Positions 45,501-53,382 of a stretch of DNA of 64,000 nt are shown here, one piece after another. Below the pieces are notes generated by a model. That model saw only the letters and a program-made list of their open reading frames with translations, ran no database searches and was not told the origin of the DNA. The first letter of the stretch is position 1, and every line of letters starts with the position of its first letter. The position numbers were made by a program, and so were the translations under genes. Source of the stretch: Microbacterium nanhaiense (GTDB lineage Bacteria > Actinomycetota > Actinomycetes > Actinomycetales > Microbacteriaceae); assembly GCF_014646015.1 (NCBI RefSeq), contig NZ_BMMQ01000001.1:471365-535364 (forward strand), read 5' to 3'.

Positions 45501-45928
45501 ACCAGCAGGTGCTCGCCGGCGGGATCGGTGACGCCCTTCTGCGGGGACGGCAGATCCAGCGACAGCTCGGATCCGAACACCGTCGCGACCGAGGTGTGCT
45601 CGGCCGCCTCCGCGAAGCGGACGATCCCGTAGAAGCCGTCGTGATCCGTGAGCGCGAGCGCCTCCAAGCCCAGCCTCTCGGCCTCCTCCACGAGGGCCTC
45701 GGGCGAACTCGCCCCGTCGAGGAACGAGTACGACGAGTGCGCGTGCAGCTCGGCGTACGGCGTCGCGCTGCGCGCACGAGAGATCTTCGGCGGCTCGTAC
45801 GCGCCGCGCTTCCGGCTCCACGCCGGGCTGTCCCCGCCGTCTGCCGCCGCCGGGCGCGAGGACGGGCGCCTGCCGCTCAGCGCCCGCTCCAGCTCGTTCC
45901 ACTTCACCGGCGGATTGCGAAAGCCCAT
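42515..45928 (-). CDS. dnaE2: Error-prone DNA polymerase III alpha subunit DnaE2
   Basis: 1137 residues. ATG 45928 shares one base with the imuB stop and gives MGFRNPPVKWNELERALSG. The PHP domain (about 80-330: AELHAHSSYSFLDGASSPEA, ALTDHDGFYGIVRF) is followed by the polymerase core, with catalytic acids in EEPDIDVDFDSDRREE and GRGSAANSAVCYLLGI. The fingers and helix-hairpin-helix region (LAGVNGIGEKTARLIV) and C-terminal OB fold (EVAGLVTHRQRPATASGITF) follow. It is the mutagenic translesion polymerase of the ImuA-ImuB-DnaE2 mutasome and is controlled by the LexA box upstream of imuA. Confidence 0.96.
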   Translation of the reverse strand: MGFRNPPVKWNELERALSGRRPSSRPAAADGGDSPAWSRKRGAYEPPKISRARSATPYAELHAHSSYSFLDGASSPEALVEEAERLGLEALALTDHDGFYGIVRFAEAAEHTSVATVFGSELSLDLPSPQKGVTDPAGEHLLVLARGEGGYHRLSRAITRAQLRGAEKGRPVYDVDDLSREAAGEWAVLTGCRKGAVGRAAEAVVRGGADVSGLERALGSLVDLFGRESVYVELTRQGDPLDDRRCDVLTTIAGRWGLPVVATGNVHYATPKEVPLAQAVAAIRATRSMDALDGWLPATGGAHLRSGDEMARIFDRYPGAVEASARLAGELAFPLRTAKPALPKQEVPEGHTPMSYLRELVWGAVSARYPRLGSADRERIAHELDVIEKKDFPGYFLIVRDIVAEARRRGILCQGRGSAANSAVCYLLGITAVDPIFYGLPFERFLSAMRDEEPDIDVDFDSDRREEIIQWVFERYGRERAAQVANVIQYRPKNAIRDVARALGFSTGQQDAWARQVERWGASIESGGDHTIPDRVLEYAQQLLGAPRHLGIHSGGMVLTDRPVGEVVPIEHARMPGRTVIQWDKDDAAWMGLVKFDLLGLGMLAALQHCFDLIREATGEAFDLRELPREEPAVYDMLCRADSIGVFQVESRAQMGLLPRLQPRRFYDLVVQIALIRPGPIQGGAVHPFVRRKMGQDPITYPHPKLEPVLERTLGVPVFQEQLMQMAMAVGDCTGEDADLLRRAMGSKRGVERIESLKEKLFEGMARNGIDKDTADSLYAQIQAFANFGFAESHSLSFALLVYASSWIKLHYPAAFLAGLLRSQPMGFYSPATLTADARRHGVEVRRPDISHSGVTEVLEPLVPGRRGAPTGRAECLRDHEGAAPAFDRRAPDESAAHRRDGDFAVRLGLAGVNGIGEKTARLIVTERESGGPYASLNDLVRRTGLAEAQLEALATAGAFASLGLDTREALWLAGAAALDRPEFLDGTVAAVQPPLFADPTSYERLSSDLWATGVSVDDHPLTHFRAALDERGVVSSDGLRDHETGRRIEVAGLVTHRQRPATASGITFINLEDEHGLVNVVCSVGVWNRYRHVVRDCPALIARGILERSPEGVINLVADAFADLRVGIDHRSRDFR

Positions 45929-47475
45929 CAGGCGTACCTCCCCTCCAGGTGCCATGCGCCGCCCTCGAGCACCGCCAGCCACGCGGCCCCGCGATCATCG
46001 ACGAGCTGGAACCGGTGCGCTCGCCGCGCCCGTGTGGGATCCCACGTGCGCTCCACAACCGGCCACGGGCCCGCCCACGAGATCACACCGCGCCCCTCGA
46101 GCACCGCGGGCTGCGCCGTCACGAAACCGCGATCGGTCACGGACACCGCCTCGCCGCCTGCACCCGCGACCGTGACCGGCCGCGGCTCGCGGAAGACTTC
46201 CGACGGCAGAGGATCCGGCATCGACCCCGGCCACGGCAGCTCTCGCGGCGATGACGCGGACACCTTCTCGCCCCAGGGGGCGAACTCTTCGCGCTCTGCA
46301 AGCCACCTGCCCCCCGAGGCCACCGGCGTCACCACGCCGCGATGCCCCAACGCCGCCTGCACCCGGGTCATCGCGTGATGAGCGCGCTCGTCCGGCCCCT
46401 GTCCCAGGAGGACCGGCTGATGCGATCCGCCGTCGTCGACCGCCTCCGGTTCGAGCTCGACCCGGCTCACCCCGCCCGTGAAGGGTTCCGCTCCCGGCGA
46501 CGGCTGCAACTGCCACCGCACCCGATCGACCACGCTCGGCGCGTCGAAGCACGAGGGATGCTGCCAGACCCGCTCGCTGCGCTCGCCGCGGTCGGTCTCG
46601 ATGACGATGCGGAGCGCGGTGCAGACGAGAGCCGCCTCGCCCAGGCCTGCCAGGAAGGAATCGGCTGTCCGGCGCACCGCGAAGGCCACCTGCTCGGCGA
46701 GTTCGAGCGGCGGTTCGAGATCGAGGGCGCGCTGGAGCTCGGGCGGCGGCACCCGAGGCACGACGGGGCGAGAGTCGGCCCCCGCCGCGAGGGCGCGCAG
46801 GCGCACACCGTGCGCACCCAGCCGGTCGCGCACGAGCTCTTCCGGCAACGCGGCGAACTCGGCGAGTCGGCGCACGCCGAGCCGGGAGAGGAAGACCGCG
46901 AGTTCGGGATCTCCGAGCGATGCCACGGGAAGCGGGGCAAGGAACTCGGACGACCTCCCCGCGGGGATCACGAGCGGTTCCGTCGTGGCCGCTCGCGCCG
47001 CCCGCTCGGCCGTGAACAGGCCGTCGGCGACGCCGGTGCGGGCACCCGTGAGGCCGATCCCGGTGAGGGCGCCGAGCACGGCGCGCGCCGCCGACTCCTC
47101 CCCGCCGAAGAAGCGTGCCGGCCCGCGGGCCCGCACGGCGGCGAGCCCGGGACGCAGGGGCTCGACACCCGGCACGATCTGCTCGACGCTGCTCAGCACG
47201 GCGTGGAAGGCGCGCGTATCGCGCCCTGGATCCGCCGGGAGCAGCACCAGACCGGGACAGGCCGACTGCGCGTCTCGGCGGCGCTGTCCCCGGGCGACCC
47301 CCGCCGCCCTGGCGGACGCCGAGCACACCACGATGCGGCCGTCGTGGACGATCGCGAGCGGCTGCTCGGGATCCACGCGCTCGTGCTCGGGAACCTCGCG
47401 CGCCTGCGTGCGCAGGTAGGCCTCGATGGGCCAATCGGGCACCCAGAGCACGATGGCGCGTTCGGGGGTGTTCAT
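45928..47475 (-). CDS. imuB: Y-family polymerase-like mutasome adaptor ImuB
   Basis: 515 residues from ATG 47475 (overlaps the imuA stop by 4 nt). The palm region reads IVLWVPDWPIEAYL, lacking the acidic pair of active Y-family polymerases, as expected for ImuB. Little-finger and helix-hairpin-helix parts follow (FLSRLGVRRLAEFAALPEEL). QPVLLG at about 353-358 fits a beta-clamp-binding motif at the place where mycobacterial ImuB has one. The C-terminal tail is about 150 residues. ImuB bridges the clamp, ImuA and DnaE2 during SOS mutagenesis. Confidence 0.92.
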   Translation of the reverse strand: MNTPERAIVLWVPDWPIEAYLRTQAREVPEHERVDPEQPLAIVHDGRIVVCSASARAAGVARGQRRRDAQSACPGLVLLPADPGRDTRAFHAVLSSVEQIVPGVEPLRPGLAAVRARGPARFFGGEESAARAVLGALTGIGLTGARTGVADGLFTAERAARAATTEPLVIPAGRSSEFLAPLPVASLGDPELAVFLSRLGVRRLAEFAALPEELVRDRLGAHGVRLRALAAGADSRPVVPRVPPPELQRALDLEPPLELAEQVAFAVRRTADSFLAGLGEAALVCTALRIVIETDRGERSERVWQHPSCFDAPSVVDRVRWQLQPSPGAEPFTGGVSRVELEPEAVDDGGSHQPVLLGQGPDERAHHAMTRVQAALGHRGVVTPVASGGRWLAEREEFAPWGEKVSASSPRELPWPGSMPDPLPSEVFREPRPVTVAGAGGEAVSVTDRGFVTAQPAVLEGRGVISWAGPWPVVERTWDPTRARRAHRFQLVDDRGAAWLAVLEGGAWHLEGRYA

Positions 47476-48164
47476 GCGGCCACCGCCCGCAGGTGCGCGC
47501 GGCGCGCGGTCGCGATCTCCTCGACGGCACCGGAGGGGCCGGGCAGGAGCACCCGCACCCGCCGGGAGGAGGGGAGTGGGCGCCCCGCCGCCGCGATCGT
47601 GACGGCGCGCGCGGCGATGAGTCCGTGTCCGGCCCCGATCCCGCGCCATTCCGGCTCGCCGAGCGAGAGCGACAGCTCGGCGCCCGGCCACGCACCCATG
47701 ACGAGCAGCGTGCTGCCGCGATCGCGCAGGCGCGCATCGAGCCGGGCCGTCTCGGCAGGGCCCGCCCCGCGCGGAGGGCGCACCGCCACGAGCGGGAACA
47801 CCTCGGCCGCGGAGGACACCGCCGAAAGCCAGCGGCTACCCGGCGACGGGATGAGCGCGACGCGATCGGCGGCGACGCCGTGCGATGCCGCCGCCTGCAT
47901 CGACAGGTCCGGCATGCCGACGAAGGCGCACCAGGATCCCGAACGCGAGATCTCTCCCGCGAGCGCCAGCAAGAGGCTGGGGGAGTCGGGCAGGGCATAG
48001 GCGACACCGGGGCGCAGTCCTCCCGAGGGGAAGAGCCCCGAGAGCGGAGCCGGAACCGGGAGTCGATCGGGCGAGGCCGTGCGCCGCTGCATCTGCCCGA
48101 TCTGGGCGCGCAGACGCGTGATCTGCGCCACCTGTTCCGCGCTCTCGACCTGTGCCAGTGTCAT
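47472..48164 (-). CDS. imuA: ImuA-like mutasome protein (RecA-like fold)
   Basis: 230 residues from ATG 48164, with GGAGG 7 nt upstream. The N-terminus is a helix (MTLAQVESAEQVAQITRLRA). The rest has a RecA/SulA-like layout without a usable Walker A: GLRPGVAYALPDSPSLLLAL, WCAFVGMPDLSMQAAASHGV, RVALIPSPGSRWLSAVSSAA and LLVMGAWPGAELSLSLGEPE. It is the first gene of imuA-imuB-dnaE2. The position, size and LexA box identify it as ImuA/ImuA' although sequence conservation of this family is low. Confidence 0.85.
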   Translation of the reverse strand: MTLAQVESAEQVAQITRLRAQIGQMQRRTASPDRLPVPAPLSGLFPSGGLRPGVAYALPDSPSLLLALAGEISRSGSWCAFVGMPDLSMQAAASHGVAADRVALIPSPGSRWLSAVSSAAEVFPLVAVRPPRGAGPAETARLDARLRDRGSTLLVMGAWPGAELSLSLGEPEWRGIGAGHGLIAARAVTIAAAGRPLPSSRRVRVLLPGPSGAVEEIATARRAHLRAVAA

Positions 48165-48212
48165 GCCCACGCCTCCATGATAGAAACAATGTTCGATATA
48201 AAACAGCTCGCA

Positions 48213-48228
48213 TCGAACACTATTTCGA
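48213..48228. promoter_or_regulatory. LexA (SOS) box of the imuA-imuB-dnaE2 operon
   Basis: Reading the minus strand, TCGAAA-TAGT-GTTCGA matches the actinobacterial consensus TCGAAC-N4-GTTCGA at 11 of 12 fixed positions. It ends 49 nt before the imuA ATG, a typical operator distance, and TTTTATATCG follows as a possible -10 region. A half-site TGTTCGAT (48190-48197) with ATCGAACA (48212-48219) also forms an 8-bp inverted repeat. The divergent MFS gene could share control. Confidence 0.8.
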
Positions 48229-48314
48229 ACCACTGACACGCGAAGCGTTCGGCCCAGAAAACGGGCGTACGCTCCACGAGGCGCAGCATCGGTTGCGCCC
48301 AGAAAGGCACCTCC

Positions 48315-49772
48315 ATGAGCGAACACGAGAACGAGAGCCGGCCCTGGCCGGCGCTCTGGGCCCTGATCATCGGATTCTTCATGATCCTCGTCGACACGAC
48401 GATCGTGTCGGTGGCGAACCCGGTGATCAAGGCGGCGCTCGACCCCGACACGAACAACCTCGACAACGTCGTCTGGGTCACGAGCGCCTACCTGCTCGCC
48501 TACGCCGTGCCCCTGCTCGTCACCGGGCGGCTCGGCGATCGTTTCGGGCCGAAGAACATCTACCTGATCGGGCTCGCCGTCTTCACGCTCTCGTCGCTGT
48601 GGTGCGGCCTCTCGACGAGCCTCGGCGGGCTGATCGCCGCCCGCGCCGTGCAGGGGCTCGGCGCCGCGTTCATGACGCCGCAGACGATGGCCGTGATCAC
48701 CCGCACCTTCCCGCCCACGAACCGCGGCGCGGCCATGGGCCTGTGGGGTGCGACCGCCGGCGTCGCGACGCTCGTCGGGCCGCTCGCGGGCGGTCTTCTC
48801 GTCGACGGTCTCGGCTGGGAGTGGATCTTCTTCGTCAACATCCCCGTCGGCATCATCGGCTTCGTCGCGGCATGGATCCTCGTGCCGCGGCTCGAGACGC
48901 ACCCGCACCGTTTCGACGTGCTGGGCATCGTGCTGAGCGGCGTCGCCATGTTCCTCGTCGTCTTCGGGCTGCAGGAGGGCGAGAAGTACGACTGGTCGCT
49001 GCCGATCTGGGGCACGATCGCGGCCGGGGTAGTCGTCTTGGCCGCGTTCGTTCTCCAACAGGCGAAGACGCGCAGCGAGCCCCTGGTGCCGCTCGGCCTG
49101 TTCCGGGACCGCAACTTCTCGGGCGCGAACATCGCGATCGCCGCCGTCGGCTTCACGGTGACGGCACAGGCGCTGCCCCTCATGTTCTTTCTGCAGTCGG
49201 CGCGCGGGCTCACGCCGACGTCGTCCGCGTTGCTGATGATCCCGATGGCCGTGATCTCGGGTGTGCTCGCGCCCGTCGCCGGCAGGATCCTCGATCGCGT
49301 CGACCCGCGCGTGATCCTCGTGCCGGGCCTGCTGTGCGTCGCCGGCGGCCTGTTCTGGTACGTCGCGATCATCGACATGGACACGTCCGTCTGGGTCTTC
49401 CTGCTGCCCTCGGCGCTTCTGGGCGTGGGCAACGCAGGAATGTGGGGTCCGCTGTCGACGACCGCGACCCGCAAGCTCCCGCCGCGCATGGCCGGCGCCG
49501 GGGCGGGCATCTACAACACGACTCGCACGATCGGTTCCGTCATCGGATCCGCCGCCGTGGCGGCCTTCATGCAGTCGCGGATCGAAGCGAACATGCCGGG
49601 CGCCGGTGAGGCTCCCACGGGGCAGACGGGCGGATCCATGCCGGGGCCGGTCGCGGAGGCGTTCTCCGCCGCGATGGCGCAGACCATGATCCTCCCGGCC
49701 TGCGCAATCGTCGTCGCCCTCGCGGCCGCACTGTTCCTGCGCCGTGCACGGGCGGAGGAGGTTCGCCCCTAG
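48315..49772 (+). CDS. MFS drug exporter, DHA2 (EmrB/QacA) family
   Basis: 485 residues with about 14 transmembrane helices. The first helix carries LIIGFFMILVDTTIVSVANP (motif D1 of DHA2), then WVTSAYLLAYAVPLLVTGRL and GDRFGPKNIYLIGL (motif A), and GAAMGLWGATAGVATLVGPLAGGLL (motif C type). It exports hydrophobic or cationic compounds by proton antiport; the substrate is unknown. GAAAGG precedes ATG 48315. It diverges from the SOS operon across a 150-nt spacer and overlaps the convergent App1 gene by 4 nt. Confidence 0.92.
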   Translation: MSEHENESRPWPALWALIIGFFMILVDTTIVSVANPVIKAALDPDTNNLDNVVWVTSAYLLAYAVPLLVTGRLGDRFGPKNIYLIGLAVFTLSSLWCGLSTSLGGLIAARAVQGLGAAFMTPQTMAVITRTFPPTNRGAAMGLWGATAGVATLVGPLAGGLLVDGLGWEWIFFVNIPVGIIGFVAAWILVPRLETHPHRFDVLGIVLSGVAMFLVVFGLQEGEKYDWSLPIWGTIAAGVVVLAAFVLQQAKTRSEPLVPLGLFRDRNFSGANIAIAAVGFTVTAQALPLMFFLQSARGLTPTSSALLMIPMAVISGVLAPVAGRILDRVDPRVILVPGLLCVAGGLFWYVAIIDMDTSVWVFLLPSALLGVGNAGMWGPLSTTATRKLPPRMAGAGAGIYNTTRTIGSVIGSAAVAAFMQSRIEANMPGAGEAPTGQTGGSMPGPVAEAFSAAMAQTMILPACAIVVALAAALFLRRARAEEVRP

Positions 49773-50803
49773 GAGAGGATCCCGACCTCTCGCAGGCGCG
49801 CGGCGAGGCCGGCGCCGTCGTCCGCGGACACCCAGGGCACGCCCGCGGCGGAGTGGTCATCGACCGAGGTGCGACCACCGGCGAGCACCGCCTCGGTCGT
49901 CGTCAGGCGCCGGATCGCGACGCCGGCGACGGATCCGGGGTGCTCGGCCGTGAACTGCGTGTAGATCTCGTCGTCGTGCTGCCCGTCATCGCCGATGAGC
50001 AGCCAGGTGATGTCCGGGAACTCCTCGGCGATGCGCCGCAGGTTCGTCTCCTTGTGCAGGCGCCCGCTGCGGAACCAGCGATCGTGCGTCGGCCCCCAAT
50101 CGGTGAGGAGCATCGCGCCGCGGGGGAACAGGTGACGATGCAGGAAGCGGTTGAGCGTCGGCGCCACGTTCCAGGCCCCGGTCGACAGGTAGATCATGGG
50201 GGCGCCGGGGTGTTCGTTGACGAGCCGTTCGAGCAGCACCGCCATGCCCGGCACGGGTTGCCGCGCGTGCTCGTTCACGACGAACGAGTTCCACGCCGCG
50301 AGGAGCGGGCGGGGAAGCGCCGTGACCATGACGGTGTCGTCGACGTCGCTGATCACGCCGAAGCGCGTGGCGGGATCCACGACGTACACGTGGGCGGTCG
50401 ACGGCTCGCCGTTCTCCACCGACATCGTCAGCGTCTGCCAACCGGGCGGCAGGGAGGCCGGAACGCGGATGTCGATCACGCCGCCGCGGTCGGCGGCGAC
50501 CTCGTGGGTCTCGTCGCCGATCGTGATCCTCACGCTGGCATAGCCGACCGCGATACCGGCGAACGAGCGCCATCCGCGAGCGCCGTCACCGCGGCGTCGC
50601 TTGCCCCCGCGCGGGAGGATCATCACGCGTCCGAGAACGCGGATCCAGCCGTCGCCCCCGTAGCCGGGGAACGGCACCACCTCGGGGCTGTGACCGCGCT
50701 TTCGCGCGCGACGTTCCCGCCACGCGTGGAAGCGACGCTCTATGCGAGCGACCCACAGGATCTTGGGCGAGTGTCGGGCGGGCTGTGCCGGTCGTGAAGC
50801 CAT
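49769..50803 (-). CDS. App1-like phosphatase (DUF2183, HAD fold)
   Basis: 344 residues. An N-terminal basic region (RRFHAWRERRARKRG) is followed by a beta-rich domain (about 55-145; GWIRVLGRVMILPRGGKRR) and a C-terminal HAD-type catalytic domain with GVISDVDDTVMVTALP (nucleophile DVDDT, about 166-181), IYLSTGAWNV (Ser/Thr motif) and WLLIGDDGQHDDEIY (metal site). Yeast App1 is a phosphatidate phosphatase; bacterial versions are assumed to act on similar lipids but this is not proven. It starts 5 nt after the DedA gene stop, so the two form an operon. Confidence 0.88.
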   Translation of the reverse strand: MASRPAQPARHSPKILWVARIERRFHAWRERRARKRGHSPEVVPFPGYGGDGWIRVLGRVMILPRGGKRRRGDGARGWRSFAGIAVGYASVRITIGDETHEVAADRGGVIDIRVPASLPPGWQTLTMSVENGEPSTAHVYVVDPATRFGVISDVDDTVMVTALPRPLLAAWNSFVVNEHARQPVPGMAVLLERLVNEHPGAPMIYLSTGAWNVAPTLNRFLHRHLFPRGAMLLTDWGPTHDRWFRSGRLHKETNLRRIAEEFPDITWLLIGDDGQHDDEIYTQFTAEHPGSVAGVAIRRLTTTEAVLAGGRTSVDDHSAAGVPWVSADDGAGLAARLREVGILS

Positions 50804-50808
50804 CGGCC

Positions 50809-51450
50809 TCAGTCTTTCATGTGACGGTGCTCGATCCAGCCCAAGAGCTTCTTTCCGCCGAAGATCACCAGCAGACCCGCCAGGATGATGCCGATGAAAA
50901 CGTATCCGGCCCAGTGCGCGCTGCCCGACAGATCACGGTACGTCTCGGCGGCGCCTGCGGCGATCGAGATGTAGATCGTCGCCCACAGGGCGCATGCCGG
51001 AAGCGTCCAGGCGACGAACTTGCGGTACGGGTAGCCCGACATTCCGACCGTCAGCGGCACGATCGAATGGAGGACGGGCAAGAACCTCGACAGGAAGATC
51101 GCGATTCCGCCGCGTCGTTGCAGATAGTTCTCGGCGCGCACCCAGTTGCGTTCGCCCAGCCACCTGCCGACCCGCGACCGGCGGAGCCACGGCCCGGCCC
51201 ACCGGCCCACCATGTAGCCGATCGTCTCTCCGGCCCAGGCCCCGGCGACGACGAAGAGCCCCAGAACGATGCCCTCGAGGACGGTCGTGACGCCCGTCGC
51301 GGCCACGATCACGATCGTGTCGCCGGGCACGATGAGCCCGACCAGGACGCTGGTCTCCAACATGATCGCCACCGATGCGATCAGCGTGCGCAGCCAGGGA
51401 GACACACCCTCGACCACATCGAGAATCGCGGTGAGGACATCGTTAAGCAC
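50809..51450 (-). CDS. DedA family membrane protein
   Basis: 213 residues from GTG 51450. About five membrane segments. Conserved DedA features: ASVAIMLETSVLVGLIVPGD (E and P positions near the first helices), AGAWAGETIGYMVGRWAGP, and RRGGIAIFLSRFLPVLHSIV (the F-x-R-F-x-P motif) followed by GMSGYPYRKF. DedA/SNARE-associated proteins are lipid scramblases or flippases, some for undecaprenyl phosphate. Pairing with the App1-like phosphatase suggests a role in lipid-phosphate turnover. Confidence 0.93.
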   Translation of the reverse strand: MLNDVLTAILDVVEGVSPWLRTLIASVAIMLETSVLVGLIVPGDTIVIVAATGVTTVLEGIVLGLFVVAGAWAGETIGYMVGRWAGPWLRRSRVGRWLGERNWVRAENYLQRRGGIAIFLSRFLPVLHSIVPLTVGMSGYPYRKFVAWTLPACALWATIYISIAAGAAETYRDLSGSAHWAGYVFIGIILAGLLVIFGGKKLLGWIEHRHMKD

Positions 51451-51522
51451 GTGCCGAGCTTAATGCACCCCGGTTATGCGGGACCCTGTTCAAATACCGT
51501 GCGGGGAAGGGCCCGTCAACCC

Positions 51523-51553
51523 TTGTTCAGCATTCTCGTGGCATCGGTATTCT
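51523..51553 (+). promoter_or_regulatory. Promoter of the six-gene operon, probably leaderless
   Basis: TTGTTC (51523-51528) and TATTCT (51548-51553) form a -35/-10 pair with a 19-nt spacer. The -10 ends 6 nt before ATG 51560 of the APC permease, so transcription would start at the A of the start codon. No ribosome-binding site precedes that ATG, consistent with a leaderless message. Confidence 0.5.
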
Positions 51554-51559
51554 CGCGAC

Positions 51560-52903
51560 ATGAGCAGCGCACAGCCACGCACCGAAGCCGAGTCGAGCGA
51601 TGGGGCGCCGCGTCTGCGTCGAGCGATCAACGGCCCCCTGCTTTACGCGTTCATCCTCGGCGATGTCCTCGGCGCCGGGATCTACGCACTCATGGGCGTG
51701 CTCTCCAAGGATGTCGGCGGGGCCCTGTGGGCGCCGCTCATCGTGGCGCTCGCGCTCGCGCTGCTCACGGCGGGATCCTATGCGGAGCTCGTGACGAAGT
51801 ATCCGCGCGCCGGCGGCGCGGCAGTCTTCGCCGAGCGGGCGTTCCGCAGCCCGCTCATCTCCTTCCTCGTCGGTTTCAGCATGCTCGCCGCCGGCGTCGT
51901 CAGCGCCGCGGGACTGGCCCTGGCATTCGCGGGAGACTACCTCGGGACGTTCATCGACGTGCCCGTCATCCCGGCCGCGCTCGTCTTCCTCGCGCTCGTC
52001 GCCGCGCTGAACTCCCGGGGAATCCGCGAATCGCTCGGAAGCAACCTCGTGATGACCGCGATCGAGCTGTCGGGCCTGGTCATCGTCATCGTCGCCGTGG
52101 CGGTCTTCATGGGCGGCGGACAGGGAGACATCTCGCGCGTCACCGAGCTTCCCGAGGGAACGGGCGCGGCGACCGCCATCCTCGGCGGCGCCATCGTCGC
52201 CTACTACTCGTTCGTCGGATTCGAGACCTCCGCGAACGTCATCGAGGAGGTCAAGGATCCACGCCGGGTGTACCCGCGCGCGCTCTTCCTCTCGCTGATC
52301 ACTGCAGGCGTAATGTACGTGCTCGTCGGCCTCGCCAGTTCGATCATGCTGTCGCCGGAAGAACTTCAGGAATCCAGCGGCCCGCTGCTGGCCGTCGTCG
52401 ACGCGACCGGCGTGAGCGTGCCGTCGTGGCTGTTCAGCCTCATCGCGCTCGTCGCGGTCGCCAACGGCGCCCTGCTGACCATGATCATGGCGAGCCGACT
52501 CGCCTTCGGCATGGCCGAGCAGCACCTGCTGCCGGGCGCCCTCGCCCGGGTCCTGAAGAATCGGCGCACGCCCTGGGTGTCGATCCTCGTCACCACCGTC
52601 GTCGCCATGGGGCTCACCCTCGTCGGCGACCTCGAAACGCTCGCCGAGACCGTCGTTCTACTGCTGCTCTTCGTCTTCCTCAGCGCCAACGTCTCGGTGC
52701 TCGTGCTGCGCCGCGATCGGGTGGATCGGCCGCACTTCCGCGTCTGGACCCCGATCCCCGTTCTCGGGATCGCCTCCTGCATCCTCCTCCTCACCCAGCA
52801 GAGCGGCTCGGTGTGGCTTTTCGGTGCGATTCTCCTCGCCGTCGGCGCCGTCATCTATGGGGTGACCCGCCTCACCGCTCGCCGGACGAAGGCGACCCAG
52901 TGA
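51560..52903 (+). CDS. APC family amino acid permease
   Basis: 447 residues with about 12 helices. The start region LLYAFILGDVLGAGIYALMG holds the APC substrate-binding glycine turn, followed by AGSYAELVTKYPRAGGAAVF, YYSFVGFETSANVIEEVKDP (typical helix 6 motif) and ASRLAFGMAEQHLLPGALAR. It imports or exchanges an amino acid or amine with cations. It is the first gene of an unusual operon; its stop shares one base with the next ATG. The substrate cannot be told from sequence. Confidence 0.92.
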   Translation: MSSAQPRTEAESSDGAPRLRRAINGPLLYAFILGDVLGAGIYALMGVLSKDVGGALWAPLIVALALALLTAGSYAELVTKYPRAGGAAVFAERAFRSPLISFLVGFSMLAAGVVSAAGLALAFAGDYLGTFIDVPVIPAALVFLALVAALNSRGIRESLGSNLVMTAIELSGLVIVIVAVAVFMGGGQGDISRVTELPEGTGAATAILGGAIVAYYSFVGFETSANVIEEVKDPRRVYPRALFLSLITAGVMYVLVGLASSIMLSPEELQESSGPLLAVVDATGVSVPSWLFSLIALVAVANGALLTMIMASRLAFGMAEQHLLPGALARVLKNRRTPWVSILVTTVVAMGLTLVGDLETLAETVVLLLLFVFLSANVSVLVLRRDRVDRPHFRVWTPIPVLGIASCILLLTQQSGSVWLFGAILLAVGAVIYGVTRLTARRTKATQ

Positions 52904-53382
52904 TGCGTGCCGCGCGCCGAAGCGCCATCGCGACCCTCGCGCTGACGGTCGCCCTGGGCACCTCCGCGTGCGGCATCACGATCCCCTCGGATCCAGAGGG
53001 CAGCCTGGAATCCGTCGAGGGCGGCACTCTGCGCGTCGGCTACTCGCCCGATCCCGGCCGCATCGCGGAGGGACCAGGCGGCCCCACCGGGCCGATCGCC
53101 GATGTGGTCACGGGCTACGCGCACACCATCGACGCCGACGTTCTCTGGACCCTCGGCAGCGAGGAGACCCTGTCCGACGCCATCGATCAGGGCGAGCTCG
53201 ACCTCGCCGTCGGCGGATTCACGGAAAAGAGTCCATGGACCGATCTGGCCGCGCTCAGCCGCGGGTTCCTGCCACCCGGTGCGCCGGAGAACACGCCGAT
53301 GTCGGTCGCGCTCCTGCCGATGGGGGAGAACGCGCTCCTGTCCTCATTCGAGGCGTACCTCGATGAGGAGGGCCTCACATGA
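52903..53382 (+). CDS. Short lipoprotein with solute-binding-protein-like N-terminus
   Basis: 159 residues. The signal peptide (MRAARRSAIATLALTVALGT) ends in SAC with the lipid-anchor Cys at about 23. The mature part has GGTLRVGYSPDPGRIAEGPG (how family-3 amino-acid-binding proteins begin), IADVVTGYAHTIDADVLWTL and DAIDQGELDLAVGGFTEKSP, the order seen in lobe 1 of such proteins. At 159 residues it covers only about half of a normal binding protein (250-280), with no second lobe. It is encoded between an APC permease and a CDF transporter, overlapping both (1 and 4 nt). It could be a sensor or accessory subunit. Confidence 0.75.
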   Translation: MRAARRSAIATLALTVALGTSACGITIPSDPEGSLESVEGGTLRVGYSPDPGRIAEGPGGPTGPIADVVTGYAHTIDADVLWTLGSEETLSDAIDQGELDLAVGGFTEKSPWTDLAALSRGFLPPGAPENTPMSVALLPMGENALLSSFEAYLDEEGLT

